DNA of 64,000 bases, from assembly GCA_050014595.1 (NCBI GenBank), contig JBEKDA010000014.1, positions 39,979 to 103,978 of the forward strand, read 5' to 3'. The position numbers and the translations under genes were made by a program. The notes beneath the pieces were generated by a model, which was not told where the DNA came from, made no database searches, and saw only the letters and a program-made list of their open reading frames with translations. Below, in pieces: positions 26,429-34,940 of the stretch. This DNA comes from PALSA-129 sp050014595 (lineage in GTDB: Bacteria > Acidobacteriota > Terriglobia > Bryobacterales > Bryobacteraceae). How positions within the stretch are numbered: position 1 is the first letter of the stretch; every line of letters begins with the position of its first letter.

Positions 26429-28768
26429 ATGTTTTTGCGACGCTTGGCGCTGCTGATGGCAGTGGTGTGGACGGCGGCGGCCGCGGTGCCCACGCCGAAG
26501 AGTTACTTCGGTCACGAGATGGGGGCCGACCGGACGGTGCTCGATTGGGACCGGGTGGTGGGCTATTTCCAGGCGCTCGCGAAATCGAGCGACCGCATCA
26601 AAGTGGAGGAACTGGGCAAGAGCACGGAAGGCCGCCCGTTCTTCGCGGCGACGATTGCCGATGCGGAGACGCTCCAGCACCTGGACCGGTACATCGCGAT
26701 TCAGAAAAAGCTGGCGGACCCGCGGACCACGTCACCGGCGGAAGCGGAGCGGCTGATCCTGGAAGGCAAGGCGGTGGTGATGATCACGTGCTCGATTCAC
26801 GCCACCGAGATCGCCTCCACGCACACCGCGGTGGAGTTTGCTTACCGGCTTCTGACGGAGGACAACCCGCATTTCCGCGCGATCCTCAAAGACACGATCG
26901 TGCTGCTGGTGCCGTCGCTCAATCCGGACGGCGTGGATATTGTGACGCGATGGTACCGGAAAACGCTGGGGACGCAGTTCGAGGGGACTTCGCCGCCGGA
27001 GTTGTACCACCACTATGTGGGCCACGACAACAACCGCGACTGGTACATTTTTTCGCAAGTGGAGACGCAACTGACCATCTCGAAGCTGCACAACGTGTGG
27101 CATCCGGAGATCGTGTACGACGTGCACCAGATGGGGGATAATGCGGCGCGGCTGTTCGTGCCGCCGTGGCTGGACCCGGCGGAGCCGAACATCGACCCGA
27201 TCCTGATGCAGGAGATGAATATGTATGGCACGGCGATGGCGGCGGACCTGACGGCGGCGGGCAAGACCGGGGTGGCGATTCACGGAGTCTACGATTTTTG
27301 GACGCCCTCGCGGCATTACCAGGCGTTTCATGGCGGGTTGCGGCTGCTGACGGAATCGGCCAGCGCGCGGATCGCGTCGCCGGTGACGTTGGGGGTGGAC
27401 CAGATTGCGGGGACGGCGCTGGGGTATGACCCGCACGAGCGCTCGTGGAACTACCTGGAGCCATGGCTCGGTGGAACGTGGCGGCTGCGGGACATCATCG
27501 ACTACCAGACGATTGCGTGGGACTCGCTGCTTTACAACGCGGCGCTGCATCGCACGGAACTGCTGCGGAATTTCTACCGGGTGGGACAGAGGCAAACGGA
27601 GCGGACGAAGCCGTGGGGCTTCGTGATTGCGGGGAAGCAACGCGACCCCGGAGCGACGCGGAAACTGATCGAGACGCTGCGATTCGGACAAGTTGAGGTG
27701 GGGCAGGGCGCGGACGGCAGCGCGGTGGTCGCGATGCATCAGCCGTATAGCGGGTGGGCGAAGACGCTGCTGGAGCGGCAGCGGTATCCGGAAGACCGGC
27801 TGTACCCGGGCGGTCCGCCGAAAAAGCCGTACGACGTGACGGCCAATACGCTTCCGCTGCTGATGGGTGTGGACGTGAAAGCGGTGGAGGCGCCGGTCGA
27901 GGTGACCGGCGAGTGGAAGGCTCCGCCCGTGGCGGCGGGCCCGGTGCTGGCGGCGGCCGATACGGATGCGTGGAGGGCCGTGACTGGCGCGTGGAAAAGC
28001 GGCGCCGTGGTGTGGCGCGACCCGGCGAGTGGCGATTTTTCACTCGTGCGGCGCGAAGGATGGAAGGAATTGAAGCAGCCGCGGGTGGGGCTCTACCAGC
28101 CGTGGCAGGCCAACATGGACGAAGGCTGGACGCGCTGGCTGTTGGAGCAGTTCGGGTTTGCCTACACCGGGTTGCGAAACGCGGAAATTCAGGCGGGCGG
28201 ATTGCGGAAAAAGTTCGACGTCCTGGTGTTTGCGGATCAGACGGCCGGCAGCATGGAGAACGGCTACCGGCGCGACGCCATGCCCGAGGAATATACAGGC
28301 GGGCTGGGACCGGCGGGAGCGGCGGCGCTTAAAGAGTTTGCCCACGGCGGCGGCACGCTGGTGTTATTGAATGGCGCAACGGACTACGCGATCACTCAAC
28401 TCGGGGTAGCGGCCCGAGTGGCGACTCCGGCGCGGGGCCAAACCGATGAGTTCTACTCGCCGGGATCGCTGCTGAATGCGCGGATCGACACAGCCAGCCC
28501 GCTGGCCTATGGGGTGCCGGGCGAGATGGCTATTTGGAGCGAGCAGAGCCCGGCATGGGATACGCAGTTACCAGTGGTGGCGCGGTACGTCGAATCGGGC
28601 GTGCTGGCGTCCGGGTGGCTGGTGGGTGAGAAAACGATTGCGGGCCGCGCGGCGGCGGTCAATGCACCGATGGGAAACGGCCACGTGGTGCTGTTCGGTA
28701 TGCGGCCCCAGTATCGAGCGCAGAGCTACCTTACTTTTAAGATGTTCTTCAATGCACTCGTCCTGTAA
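26429..28768 (+). CDS. Exported M14-family zinc carboxypeptidase
   Basis: The 779-aa product has a signal peptide (MFLRRLALLMAVVWTAAAA). An M14 domain spans about residues 35-330: the HxxE zinc motif in TCSIHATEIAS (His124, Glu127), the substrate-binding SLNPDGVD near 170, a third zinc His in YDVHQMGD near 233, and GHDNNRDWY near 198. The C-terminal half (about 480-779) resembles a glutamine-amidotransferase-like or beta-sandwich domain often found after M14 in Acidobacteria and Bacteroidetes (FDVLVFADQT, EFAHGGGTLVLLNGATDYAI, GHVVLFGMRPQYRAQSYLTF). It probably trims C-terminal residues from extracellular peptides. The gene is alone on its strand; a frame reaching further upstream lacks the signal peptide and is rejected. 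Confidence 0.85.
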   Translation: MFLRRLALLMAVVWTAAAAVPTPKSYFGHEMGADRTVLDWDRVVGYFQALAKSSDRIKVEELGKSTEGRPFFAATIADAETLQHLDRYIAIQKKLADPRTTSPAEAERLILEGKAVVMITCSIHATEIASTHTAVEFAYRLLTEDNPHFRAILKDTIVLLVPSLNPDGVDIVTRWYRKTLGTQFEGTSPPELYHHYVGHDNNRDWYIFSQVETQLTISKLHNVWHPEIVYDVHQMGDNAARLFVPPWLDPAEPNIDPILMQEMNMYGTAMAADLTAAGKTGVAIHGVYDFWTPSRHYQAFHGGLRLLTESASARIASPVTLGVDQIAGTALGYDPHERSWNYLEPWLGGTWRLRDIIDYQTIAWDSLLYNAALHRTELLRNFYRVGQRQTERTKPWGFVIAGKQRDPGATRKLIETLRFGQVEVGQGADGSAVVAMHQPYSGWAKTLLERQRYPEDRLYPGGPPKKPYDVTANTLPLLMGVDVKAVEAPVEVTGEWKAPPVAAGPVLAAADTDAWRAVTGAWKSGAVVWRDPASGDFSLVRREGWKELKQPRVGLYQPWQANMDEGWTRWLLEQFGFAYTGLRNAEIQAGGLRKKFDVLVFADQTAGSMENGYRRDAMPEEYTGGLGPAGAAALKEFAHGGGTLVLLNGATDYAITQLGVAARVATPARGQTDEFYSPGSLLNARIDTASPLAYGVPGEMAIWSEQSPAWDTQLPVVARYVESGVLASGWLVGEKTIAGRAAAVNAPMGNGHVVLFGMRPQYRAQSYLTFKMFFNALVL

Positions 28769-28796
28769 GGCGCGCCGGTAACCCGGGCGCGCCGCC

Positions 28797-29039
28797 TCAG
28801 GCTTTTTCGCTGGCCGCTTTCCGCTTGTTATAGTCGGCCCAGCGCTTTTTCTGCGCGGCTGCAATTCTGCGCCGGCCCGCAGCCGACATTTTCCGCCTGG
28901 CCGGCTTGGAGGAAGGCGCAGCGGCGGCTGCCTTTTGACCCAGCATGCCGCGGATATTTAGCATGGCCTGTTGTATCTCGGCGAGCTGCGCCTGATATCC
29001 GATCAAGGCAGCTTCTAGAAGAGAACGATCTGATTTCAT
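28797..29039 (-). CDS. Small basic protein with coiled helix and Arg/Lys-rich tail (type A)
   Basis: This 80-aa protein has an amphipathic helix at residues 5-35 (LLEAALIGYQAQLAEIQQAM), an Ala/Pro linker and a basic tail RRKMSAAGRRRIAAAQKKRW. The tail resembles short DNA-binding motifs of the NUMOD3/HTH-like kind, so a nucleic-acid-binding role is possible but not shown. Its architecture repeats in the 78-aa protein at 29681-29917. A TAGACT box lies exactly 7 nt before ATG 29039, supporting this as a real expressed gene. It is convergent with the M14 gene, 28 bp away. Confidence 0.7.
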   Translation of the reverse strand: MKSDRSLLEAALIGYQAQLAEIQQAMLNIRGMLGQKAAAAAPSSKPARRKMSAAGRRRIAAAQKKRWADYNKRKAASEKA

Positions 29040-29046
29040 CTGTAAC

Positions 29047-29052
29047 AGTCTA
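29047..29052 (-). promoter_or_regulatory. -10 box TAGACT, 7 nt before ATG (leaderless start)
   Basis: On the minus strand TAGACT is followed by GTTACAG and ATG 29039. Confidence 0.55.
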
Positions 29053-29170
29053 TCACTGCTTTAGTGAGAGTGTGCAAGGAAATCTTAGTGAAAACCGGCG
29101 AGTGGCTAAGATGGGTCGCGCTGCCAGCGCAGTGCGTCCCAAATCCACCGGTTTTGGCGAGGAGATGTGG

Positions 29171-29283
29171 GGGGCGGGCTATCCTGCCCGCAGCCGGCCT
29201 TCCGGCCGGCTGGACCCACTGGAAGGCGGGTCGGCAGGCTGGAAAGGCTGCCCCGCATTCGGGCGGACCGCGGGCGGTCGCGC
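29171..29283 (+). repeat. Mosaic palindrome array
   Basis: Consecutive hairpins include GGGCGGGCTATCCTGCCCGC, AGCCGGCCTTCCGGCCGGCT, GGCAGGCTGGAAAGGCTGCC and GCGGACCGCGGGCGGTCGC. They occupy part of the 640-bp gene-free region 29040-29680. The rest of that region (29375-29680) shows no convincing gene or strong structure. Confidence 0.7.
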
Positions 29284-29296
29284 GGACCGGCGCTCT

Positions 29297-29374
29297 GGAC
29301 CAATTCCGGCAGAGTTTAAGTTGCAGGGCGGGCTCGACAAAAAGCTGGTTGCGGTCTATGAGCAGCACCGATAG
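29297..29374 (+). pseudogene. Possible C-terminal gene fragment after palindromes
   Basis: An open frame reads IPAEFKLQGGLDKKLVAVYE and stops at TAG 29372-29374. It has normal protein composition but no start, and enters palindromic sequence upstream, like the fragment at 20128-20235. The family is not recognised. Confidence 0.25.
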
Positions 29375-29680
29375 GATATTGCCCTCTGAAACTAGTGGTT
29401 GGGCAAGATCCAGGACTTATAGTTCCGAAAACAGAGTGCCGGCCGGGTGGCTGAACTCCGAAACAGAACGGAGGAGAGCAGCGCCGGCACAAGTTACAAC
29501 GGTTTCCAAGCGGGCGGGAATACTCCTTTCGTACCGTACCGGTACGCTCCTGACTTCTCAACGTAGTAGACCGGCACATAGTACGTTCGAACCACTTATG
29601 ATGTTTCTTTTCATAAGGCTAGCACTTACAATGAGTTTTCGTTTGATCGAGAGCCATCAAGTGTTGGACTGAGCAAGCCG

Positions 29681-29917
29681 ATGTCAATTGACTTACGGAA
29701 AATACTGAAGGACTTATATACCCAAAGGGAACGGCTGGAGCACGTGATCACGTCGCTCGAGGCGTTGCAGCAGGGTTCGGCACCGGGGCTGCCTCCCCAG
29801 AAGAAGACCAATCGAGGTAGGAAATCAATGGGCGCCGAGGAGCGGCGCGAAGTATCGGAACGTATGAGAAAGTACTGGGCGGCGCGCCGCAAGAAGAAGA
29901 CGCAGGCAGTGGGCTAA
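29681..29917 (+). CDS. Small basic protein with coiled helix and Arg/Lys-rich tail (type B)
   Basis: The 78-aa protein mirrors the one at 28797-29039: an N-terminal amphipathic helix (LRKILKDLYTQRERLEHVIT), a Pro-rich linker and a basic tail, RGRKSMGAEERREVSERMRK then YWAARRKKK. The tail pattern R-x-K-(S)M-(S/G)-A-x-x-R-R-x-(I/V) is shared by both. RGRK resembles an AT-hook core. Neither has a signal peptide. Function is unknown; DNA binding is inferred only from charge and motif. No clear Shine-Dalgarno or close -10 box is seen; a 13-codon frame at about 29631-29672 ends just before it. Confidence 0.6.
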   Translation: MSIDLRKILKDLYTQRERLEHVITSLEALQQGSAPGLPPQKKTNRGRKSMGAEERREVSERMRKYWAARRKKKTQAVG

Positions 29918-29962
29918 GTATACCTGTTCGCAATTACAGTGACGTATTCGTGTTCCCCTCCG

Positions 29963-30034
29963 CCCTCCGCTCCCTCACGGTCGCGGCTGGTTGAGACGCT
30001 CCGCCCCGAGCCGCTACCGTGAGGGAGCGGAGGG
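29963..30034 (+). repeat. 26-bp-arm inverted repeat of the CTCCGCTCCCT family
   Basis: Arms 29963-29988 and 30009-30034 match at 25 of 26 positions around a 20-nt loop. The arm core (CTCCGCTCCCTCACGGTCGC) recurs with one change at 47524-47543. The element lies between convergent genes. Confidence 0.8.
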
Positions 30035-30080
30035 TCGGAACACGCAGCTAAACTGCCGAACAGATGTCCTAAGTCAATCG

Positions 30081-31241
30081 TCAAGGCTGCCGTTTTTCGA
30101 GTTTGATCTCGACGGGGGCCCGCAAGCGGGCGGCGGAATCGGTGACATAGCGATCCCACTCCGCGCGGGTATGGAAATCGGCGCCAAGGGTGGAAGCGAA
30201 ACCGGCATAAGTGACACAGGGGCGGCCGGGCTGAATCCTGGTAAGGATGATGTAATTGAGATCGTCCTCAGCGAAGCTCGCGATGGTCGCCGAGTCGGCG
30301 AGAACGGCCTGGCCTAACTGGCTGGGGCCTTCTTTCACATCCTCCCAGGTACGCATCCAGCCGTGCTCCTTGTCGGACTGTATGGCGGTTCCCTTCAATT
30401 TGCGGATACCGGCGGCGTTCATGAGATTGGCGGCATTGCCTTCGATGGCATAGCTGGTTTCAAAACGGTCGAGGTTATGACCGGCGTCGAGCGAAATCAA
30501 TTTCTTTTCGGACACGCGGGCGCCGCCGGCGGTCCAGGCTTCGTAAGCGAGCTCGAACAGGACGCGGATGGGGCCTACGGCGTAGACGCGCGTATCGCGG
30601 AAATTGGCGGATGGATAGAGTTTGCCGTCGACCCAGATACCGGTGCCGCCATCGCCGCGGGTTTTGCCGGCGGAATAGAAATCGCCGCCCTGGCCGTGAT
30701 CCTTGTGGTAGTCGTCCATCATGTACCAGTCGTTGATGACGAGTTTGGGGACCCGCTTAATCCAGACATCGACAGAGCTGGAGGTGAGCGGCTCCTGCGG
30801 CCAAGTTTCGAGCTCCTTGCCGTACATGCGGTGCGCGATGCGATCGTTCTCCCAGGCGAAATCGTCGCGGCGCTCGCGGACGAAGCGGCCGTAGGTCTTG
30901 TAATCTTCGACGCGGGCGATCTGGCGGTCGCCGATGGCGAGCAGGAACACGCGGCTCTGGCGCGGAGCAAAATCGGCCTGAAAGAGAAATTCTTCGTACT
31001 TACCGTCGTCGTTGGTATCGACGGCCTGAATGAGCAGATCCTTGCCGGAACCTTCGGCGCGGACGTGGATTTCGCGGGCGTCTTTGAAGGTAAGCATAGT
31101 GTGGAGCTCGGCGACCGAGAGGACGATGGTTTCGGCGGGGCGCGCGAGATCGATGGGGTTACGAACCGTGACGGCGGCGCCGGGCGCGGCGGCGAGCGAG
31201 GACGCGAGCGAGAGGACCAATCCGAATAAGTACCTACGCAC
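30081..31241 (-). CDS. DUF4861 family exported protein, probable pectin-degradation partner
   Basis: Read from GTG 31241 the protein is 386 aa with a signal peptide (VRRYLFGLVLSLASSLAAAP). AGGAG lies 8 nt before GTG, which decides this start over a longer frame that runs into the upstream gene. Features include VTVRNPIDLARPAETIVL, DTNDDGKYEEFLFQADF, NDWYMMDDYHKDHGQGGDFY and GTGIWVDGKLYPSANF, characteristic of DUF4861. Family members usually sit in polysaccharide-utilisation loci beside unsaturated-uronyl hydrolases, and here the GH105 gene ends 17 bp upstream, so the two form an operon. It probably binds or cleaves pectic oligosaccharides; no catalytic residues can be named. Confidence 0.8.
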   Translation of the reverse strand: MRRYLFGLVLSLASSLAAAPGAAVTVRNPIDLARPAETIVLSVAELHTMLTFKDAREIHVRAEGSGKDLLIQAVDTNDDGKYEEFLFQADFAPRQSRVFLLAIGDRQIARVEDYKTYGRFVRERRDDFAWENDRIAHRMYGKELETWPQEPLTSSSVDVWIKRVPKLVINDWYMMDDYHKDHGQGGDFYSAGKTRGDGGTGIWVDGKLYPSANFRDTRVYAVGPIRVLFELAYEAWTAGGARVSEKKLISLDAGHNLDRFETSYAIEGNAANLMNAAGIRKLKGTAIQSDKEHGWMRTWEDVKEGPSQLGQAVLADSATIASFAEDDLNYIILTRIQPGRPCVTYAGFASTLGADFHTRAEWDRYVTDSAARLRAPVEIKLEKRQP

Positions 31242-31258
31242 GTTTCTTCTCCTGGCAG

Positions 31259-32623
31259 TTACTTTTTCTTGACGCGGTAATGGAAGGTGTTGAGATTGTG
31301 TTCGATATCGAAGGAACGGAGCATGGTGATGACTTCGGCGCCGGCCATTAAGGTGGGGCCATAGCCCTGCATGGCGTCGAGGTCGGTGGGGCGATTGTAG
31401 TAGTAAACGGCGTCGTAAGCGGCGGTGGTGCTGACGCAAATGCCGGCGACGCGGCCGTCGGGGCGCACGCGCGTGGCCAGGGCCTGCCAGCCCGCCTGAG
31501 CGACGGGCGCGTAGACGGGCGTGAGCCAGCCGCGGTTGACGCCGCGTGCGATGGCAAAGGTGAACATAGCGGTGGCGGAAGATTCCAGATAGCTGTCGGT
31601 CTTGTCGAGTAACTGGCGCCACATGCCGCTGGAGCTCTGCATTTCGACCGCGGCGCGCGCGGCGGTGCGAAAGATATCGAGGACCCTATCGCGGCTGGGA
31701 TGATCCTCAGGCAGGACGCTGAGAAGCTCGGCGGTCGCCATGAGCACCCATCCGCCGCCGCGGCCCCAGAAGAAGCGGGGATCGTAGGGGGCGGTGTTTT
31801 CATACCAGGCGTGGTCGTAGAGGCCGGTGCGGGGGTCCTGGAGACGCTGGGACATCTGGATGACCTGGCGCGCGCCGTCGTCGTACCAAACGCGGTCGCC
31901 GGTGAGCCTGCCCATTTGCGCGAGGAACGGAATGGACATATAGGCATCGTCGGCCCAGAGAGACACGGGTTGCGGGCGCGCGCGGGCCAGCGTGCCATCG
32001 GGCAGGCGCATCTGCTTATGGGCAATGTAATCGGCGATGTCGTTGATGGTCGAGCGGTAGCGAGGGTCCGGTTTCCTGGCGTAGGCCTTGACGAGGGCGG
32101 CCCCGATGGCGCCGCAATCGTCGAGGGCGCGCATTTCCAGCAGCCGGCGATAGCCGTAGGATTGAGCGCCGAACTGCGCGGCCTGTTTACGGAAATAATC
32201 GAGGTGGTCGAAAATGAAGTCGAAGTTTTTCAAGGTGTAGCCGGAATAGCGCGGGTCGCCGGTGACATCGCTCACGTTCAGCAAGGCGGCCAGGACCACG
32301 CCGACGGGATAGTCCCAATCGTTGAACTGACCGGCGCGGTTGTCTACGCCGGCGGTCTTGATGGGATGCGTGAAATCGGTGATGGGCTGGCCGGTTTGCG
32401 TGTCGATGATGCGGTAAGCGGTGGAGCGAACGATGTAGCCGAAGATGCGGTAGATGGTGGCTTTGATTTCGGTCTCGGTGGGAACGACATAGTCCACGCC
32501 GTCGGCGAGGGAGGGTTGGGTGAACGAGGGGTCGCTGCGGCCTTTGGGCGGGGTTTGCGCGAGAGCGCAGAAGGCCAGCGGGACCAGCGCCAAAGCCCAT
32601 GCCACGTGACGGGAAGGTGTCAT
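31259..32623 (-). CDS. GH105-type unsaturated rhamnogalacturonyl hydrolase, exported
   Basis: The 454-aa protein has a signal peptide (MTPSRHVAWALALVPLAFCA) and an (alpha/alpha)6-barrel of the GH88/GH105 type. Visible landmarks are NDWDYPVGVVLAALL, DDCGAIGAALVKAY with the likely catalytic Asp near residue 170, LWADDAYMSIPFLAQMGRLT near 220, FWGRGGGWVLMATAELL near 290 and TAMFTFAIARGVNRGW. Such enzymes remove the 4,5-unsaturated galacturonic acid left by rhamnogalacturonan lyases. The DUF4861 gene follows after 17 bp on the same transcript. A TAAAAT box lies about 21 nt before the ATG, giving a short leader. Length and motif order agree with the family. Confidence 0.88.
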   Translation of the reverse strand: MTPSRHVAWALALVPLAFCALAQTPPKGRSDPSFTQPSLADGVDYVVPTETEIKATIYRIFGYIVRSTAYRIIDTQTGQPITDFTHPIKTAGVDNRAGQFNDWDYPVGVVLAALLNVSDVTGDPRYSGYTLKNFDFIFDHLDYFRKQAAQFGAQSYGYRRLLEMRALDDCGAIGAALVKAYARKPDPRYRSTINDIADYIAHKQMRLPDGTLARARPQPVSLWADDAYMSIPFLAQMGRLTGDRVWYDDGARQVIQMSQRLQDPRTGLYDHAWYENTAPYDPRFFWGRGGGWVLMATAELLSVLPEDHPSRDRVLDIFRTAARAAVEMQSSSGMWRQLLDKTDSYLESSATAMFTFAIARGVNRGWLTPVYAPVAQAGWQALATRVRPDGRVAGICVSTTAAYDAVYYYNRPTDLDAMQGYGPTLMAGAEVITMLRSFDIEHNLNTFHYRVKKK

Positions 32624-32814
32624 ACGAGTAGGTGCGCGAAAGCGATTTTAGCAGAGATGGACGATGGCAGAGGTACCTGGATATAATCGGGCGCAATAAA
32701 ACGCATACTGCGCTCCGGGTTGGGGTTGGTGTGCGGAATGCTGCCGGCACAGCCGGGGGCGGTACGGCGATGCCTTTCTATTCCTTCCTCGCTGCCTGGC
32801 CAGCCGTGCATGGG

Positions 32815-33747
32815 CTACTGGAAATTGACGGCGGTAGTGTTGGCGCCGCACAGCAACACGCCCACGCGCTCACCGGGCTGGGGCTGATAGCGGCGCGAGA
32901 GGACGGCAGCGAAAGCAGCGGCGCCGCCGGGTTCCACGACGATGCGCAATACGTTCCACAGGGCCTGTTGTGCGGCGGCGATGGCTTCGTCGGTGACCAG
33001 CGCCACGCGGCTGACGTGAGCCTGCGCGATGGGGAACATGATCTGGCCGACGCTGCGAGGCGCCAGGGAATCGGCGGCGATGCCACCAGCGGGAGCCTCG
33101 ACCGGACGTCCGGCTTCGAGGGCCATGAACAGAGTGGGCGCGGCTTCGGGTTCCACACCGATCACTAGGGTGCGGCTGCCATACCAGGCGGCGATGCCGC
33201 CGATCAAGCCACCACCGCCGCAGGCTACCAGGACGGAATCGAGCTCGGGATTCTGTTGCTCGAATTCCAGGCCGACGGTTCCCTGCCCCAGGAGGGTTTC
33301 CACCTGCTCATAGGCGTGAACGGGCATGGCGCCGGATCGAGCGGCCCACTGCTCACTGGCGGCCAGGGCGTCGGCATAGCGCTCGCCGCTGACCACGAGG
33401 TGAGCGCCATAGCCGCGAATGCGTTCGATCTTGGCGGGGGACGCAACGGCGGGCACGAAGATGCGGGCGGGTTTGCCTAGCCTCATGGCGGCGTAAGCGA
33501 CGGCTGCGCCGTGATTGCCGCCGGATGCAGCAACGACGCCGGCTGGCGGAACTTCGCGCCGCAGCAGGTTGGTGAAAGCGCCGCGCGCTTTGAAAGAGCC
33601 GCCGTGCTGGAGGAACTCGAGCTTGAGCGAGAGGCGCACGCCAGGGAGGCCGAAATCGGCGCCATCGACATCAACGACGGGAGTGCGGCGAATGTAGGGG
33701 CGGATGAGCGACTCGGTTTCGGCGATGCTGTCACGATCAATGGTCAT
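32815..33747 (-). CDS. Threonine/serine dehydratase-like PLP enzyme
   Basis: The 310-aa protein is a fold-type II PLP enzyme. The Schiff-base lysine lies in GGSFKARGAFTNL (Lys53), followed by the substrate loop ASGGNHGAAVAYAA near 73-86 and the phosphate-binding CGGGGLIGG near 171-179. Lack of a C-terminal ACT-type regulatory domain and the 310-residue length match catabolic threonine dehydratase or serine racemase, not biosynthetic IlvA. The start overlaps the stop of the upstream cystathionine-lyase-like gene by 4 bp. In this operon it could feed 2-oxobutanoate or pyruvate, but the substrate cannot be fixed from sequence. Confidence 0.85.
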   Translation of the reverse strand: MTIDRDSIAETESLIRPYIRRTPVVDVDGADFGLPGVRLSLKLEFLQHGGSFKARGAFTNLLRREVPPAGVVAASGGNHGAAVAYAAMRLGKPARIFVPAVASPAKIERIRGYGAHLVVSGERYADALAASEQWAARSGAMPVHAYEQVETLLGQGTVGLEFEQQNPELDSVLVACGGGGLIGGIAAWYGSRTLVIGVEPEAAPTLFMALEAGRPVEAPAGGIAADSLAPRSVGQIMFPIAQAHVSRVALVTDEAIAAAQQALWNVLRIVVEPGGAAAFAAVLSRRYQPQPGERVGVLLCGANTTAVNFQ

Positions 33748-34925
33748 TGACCCAAGGCCCGGTCGAGATCCGCAATGATGTCGCCGGCGGCTTCAATGCC
33801 GACCGACAAGCGCAGCAGATTATCGCGGATGCCCATGCGTTCGCGATGCTTGGGCGAGATCTCGCGGTGCGAGCTCATGGTGGGGTAGAGGATCATGGTG
33901 TGGACATCGCCCAGCGAAGTGGCGCGCACGATCAGTTGGAGGGCGTCCATCATGCGGAAGATCTCTTCCCTGCCCGCGCCGCGGATTTCGAAGCTGACCA
34001 CGGCGCCGGTAAGGCCGGGCGGAAAGAGCCGGCGGATGGCGGCGGCGTCGGGATGCGCGGCGTCGCCGGTAAAATAGACGCGCTCGATGCGGGGATGGGC
34101 GGCGAGCCACGCGGCCACGCGGGCGGCGTTCGCGCACTGGCGCTCCATGCGCAAGGGAAACGTCTTGATGCCGCGCATGGTGAGGTAACTCTCGAAGGGG
34201 CCGAGGACCGGACCGATGGTGCGCGAGAGCGCGCGCAGCGAATCGATGTGCTCGAGATCGGTGACAACAATTCCGCCGAGGACGTCGCCATGACCGGCCA
34301 GGTACTTGGTGACGCTGTGGACGCTGAAGTGCGCGCCGAGCGAGAGCGGGCGGCAAAGCAAGGGTGAAGCGAAAGTGTTGTCGACCACCAGGGCCGCGCC
34401 GTCATCGCGGGCGATTTCGGCGATGCGATCGAGCGAGGCGACGCGCAGCAGCGGATTGGAAATGGTCTCCATATAGACGCAGCCGGGCCGGGTTTCGGCG
34501 ACGGCGGCACGGAAATCATCCAGATTACAAACGTCGCAGAAACGCACGTCGACCCCCGCCGGTTGGAGCACGTTCATGAGCAAGCTGACGCTGGCGCCGT
34601 AAATGGCATTGGCGGCCACGATGGACTTGCGGCGGTCGGCCAGAGCGGTCGCAATGGCGAGGTAAATGGCGGACATGCCGGAAGCGCAGGCCAGCGCGCC
34701 GGCGCCATTCTCAAGCGAGTTGACTAATTCTTCGAGAGCGGCGGTAGATGGGTTGTCGTAGCGGCTGTAACAGTAGCCCTGCTCCTCCTGGCCGAAGATG
34801 CGGTCGAGCTGTGCGGTGGATTCGTAGAAGTAACTGGTGGCGGTGTGAATGGGAGTGGTAACGGGTGTGTGAGGGCCGGGTTTCTTGCGGTCGCCGGCGT
34901 GAACGGCTTTGGTGTGGATGTCCAT
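33744..34925 (-). CDS. Cys/Met-metabolism PLP enzyme (cystathionine gamma-lyase/synthase-like)
   Basis: The 393-aa protein belongs to the MetB/MetC/MegL trans-sulfuration family. It shows YSRYDNPSTAALEELVNSLE near 53-72, the pyridine-ring Asp in LVVDNTFASPLL (Asp182) and the cofactor lysine in SVHSVTKYLAGHGD (Lys207). The length is standard. Members split or form cystathionine, or eliminate thiol from homocysteine or methionine; exact activity needs assay. It lies 15 bp after cysS and overlaps the dehydratase-like gene by ATGA, so a cysteine-using synthetase and two sulfur/threonine-type enzymes share one transcript. Confidence 0.88.
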   Translation of the reverse strand: MDIHTKAVHAGDRKKPGPHTPVTTPIHTATSYFYESTAQLDRIFGQEEQGYCYSRYDNPSTAALEELVNSLENGAGALACASGMSAIYLAIATALADRRKSIVAANAIYGASVSLLMNVLQPAGVDVRFCDVCNLDDFRAAVAETRPGCVYMETISNPLLRVASLDRIAEIARDDGAALVVDNTFASPLLCRPLSLGAHFSVHSVTKYLAGHGDVLGGIVVTDLEHIDSLRALSRTIGPVLGPFESYLTMRGIKTFPLRMERQCANAARVAAWLAAHPRIERVYFTGDAAHPDAAAIRRLFPPGLTGAVVSFEIRGAGREEIFRMMDALQLIVRATSLGDVHTMILYPTMSSHREISPKHRERMGIRDNLLRLSVGIEAAGDIIADLDRALGQ

Positions 34926-34940
34926 TTTGAAGTCCAGCCG

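Noticed and set aside
29631..29672. 13-codon frame before the small basic protein as a regulatory leader peptide
   Set aside because: No terminator/antiterminator structure or codon bias for one amino acid is visible.
32682..32687. TATAAT on the plus strand in the gap 32624-32814
   Set aside because: No start codon lies 6-8 nt downstream and no plus-strand gene follows; it may be chance, or an antisense transcript that cannot be shown here.
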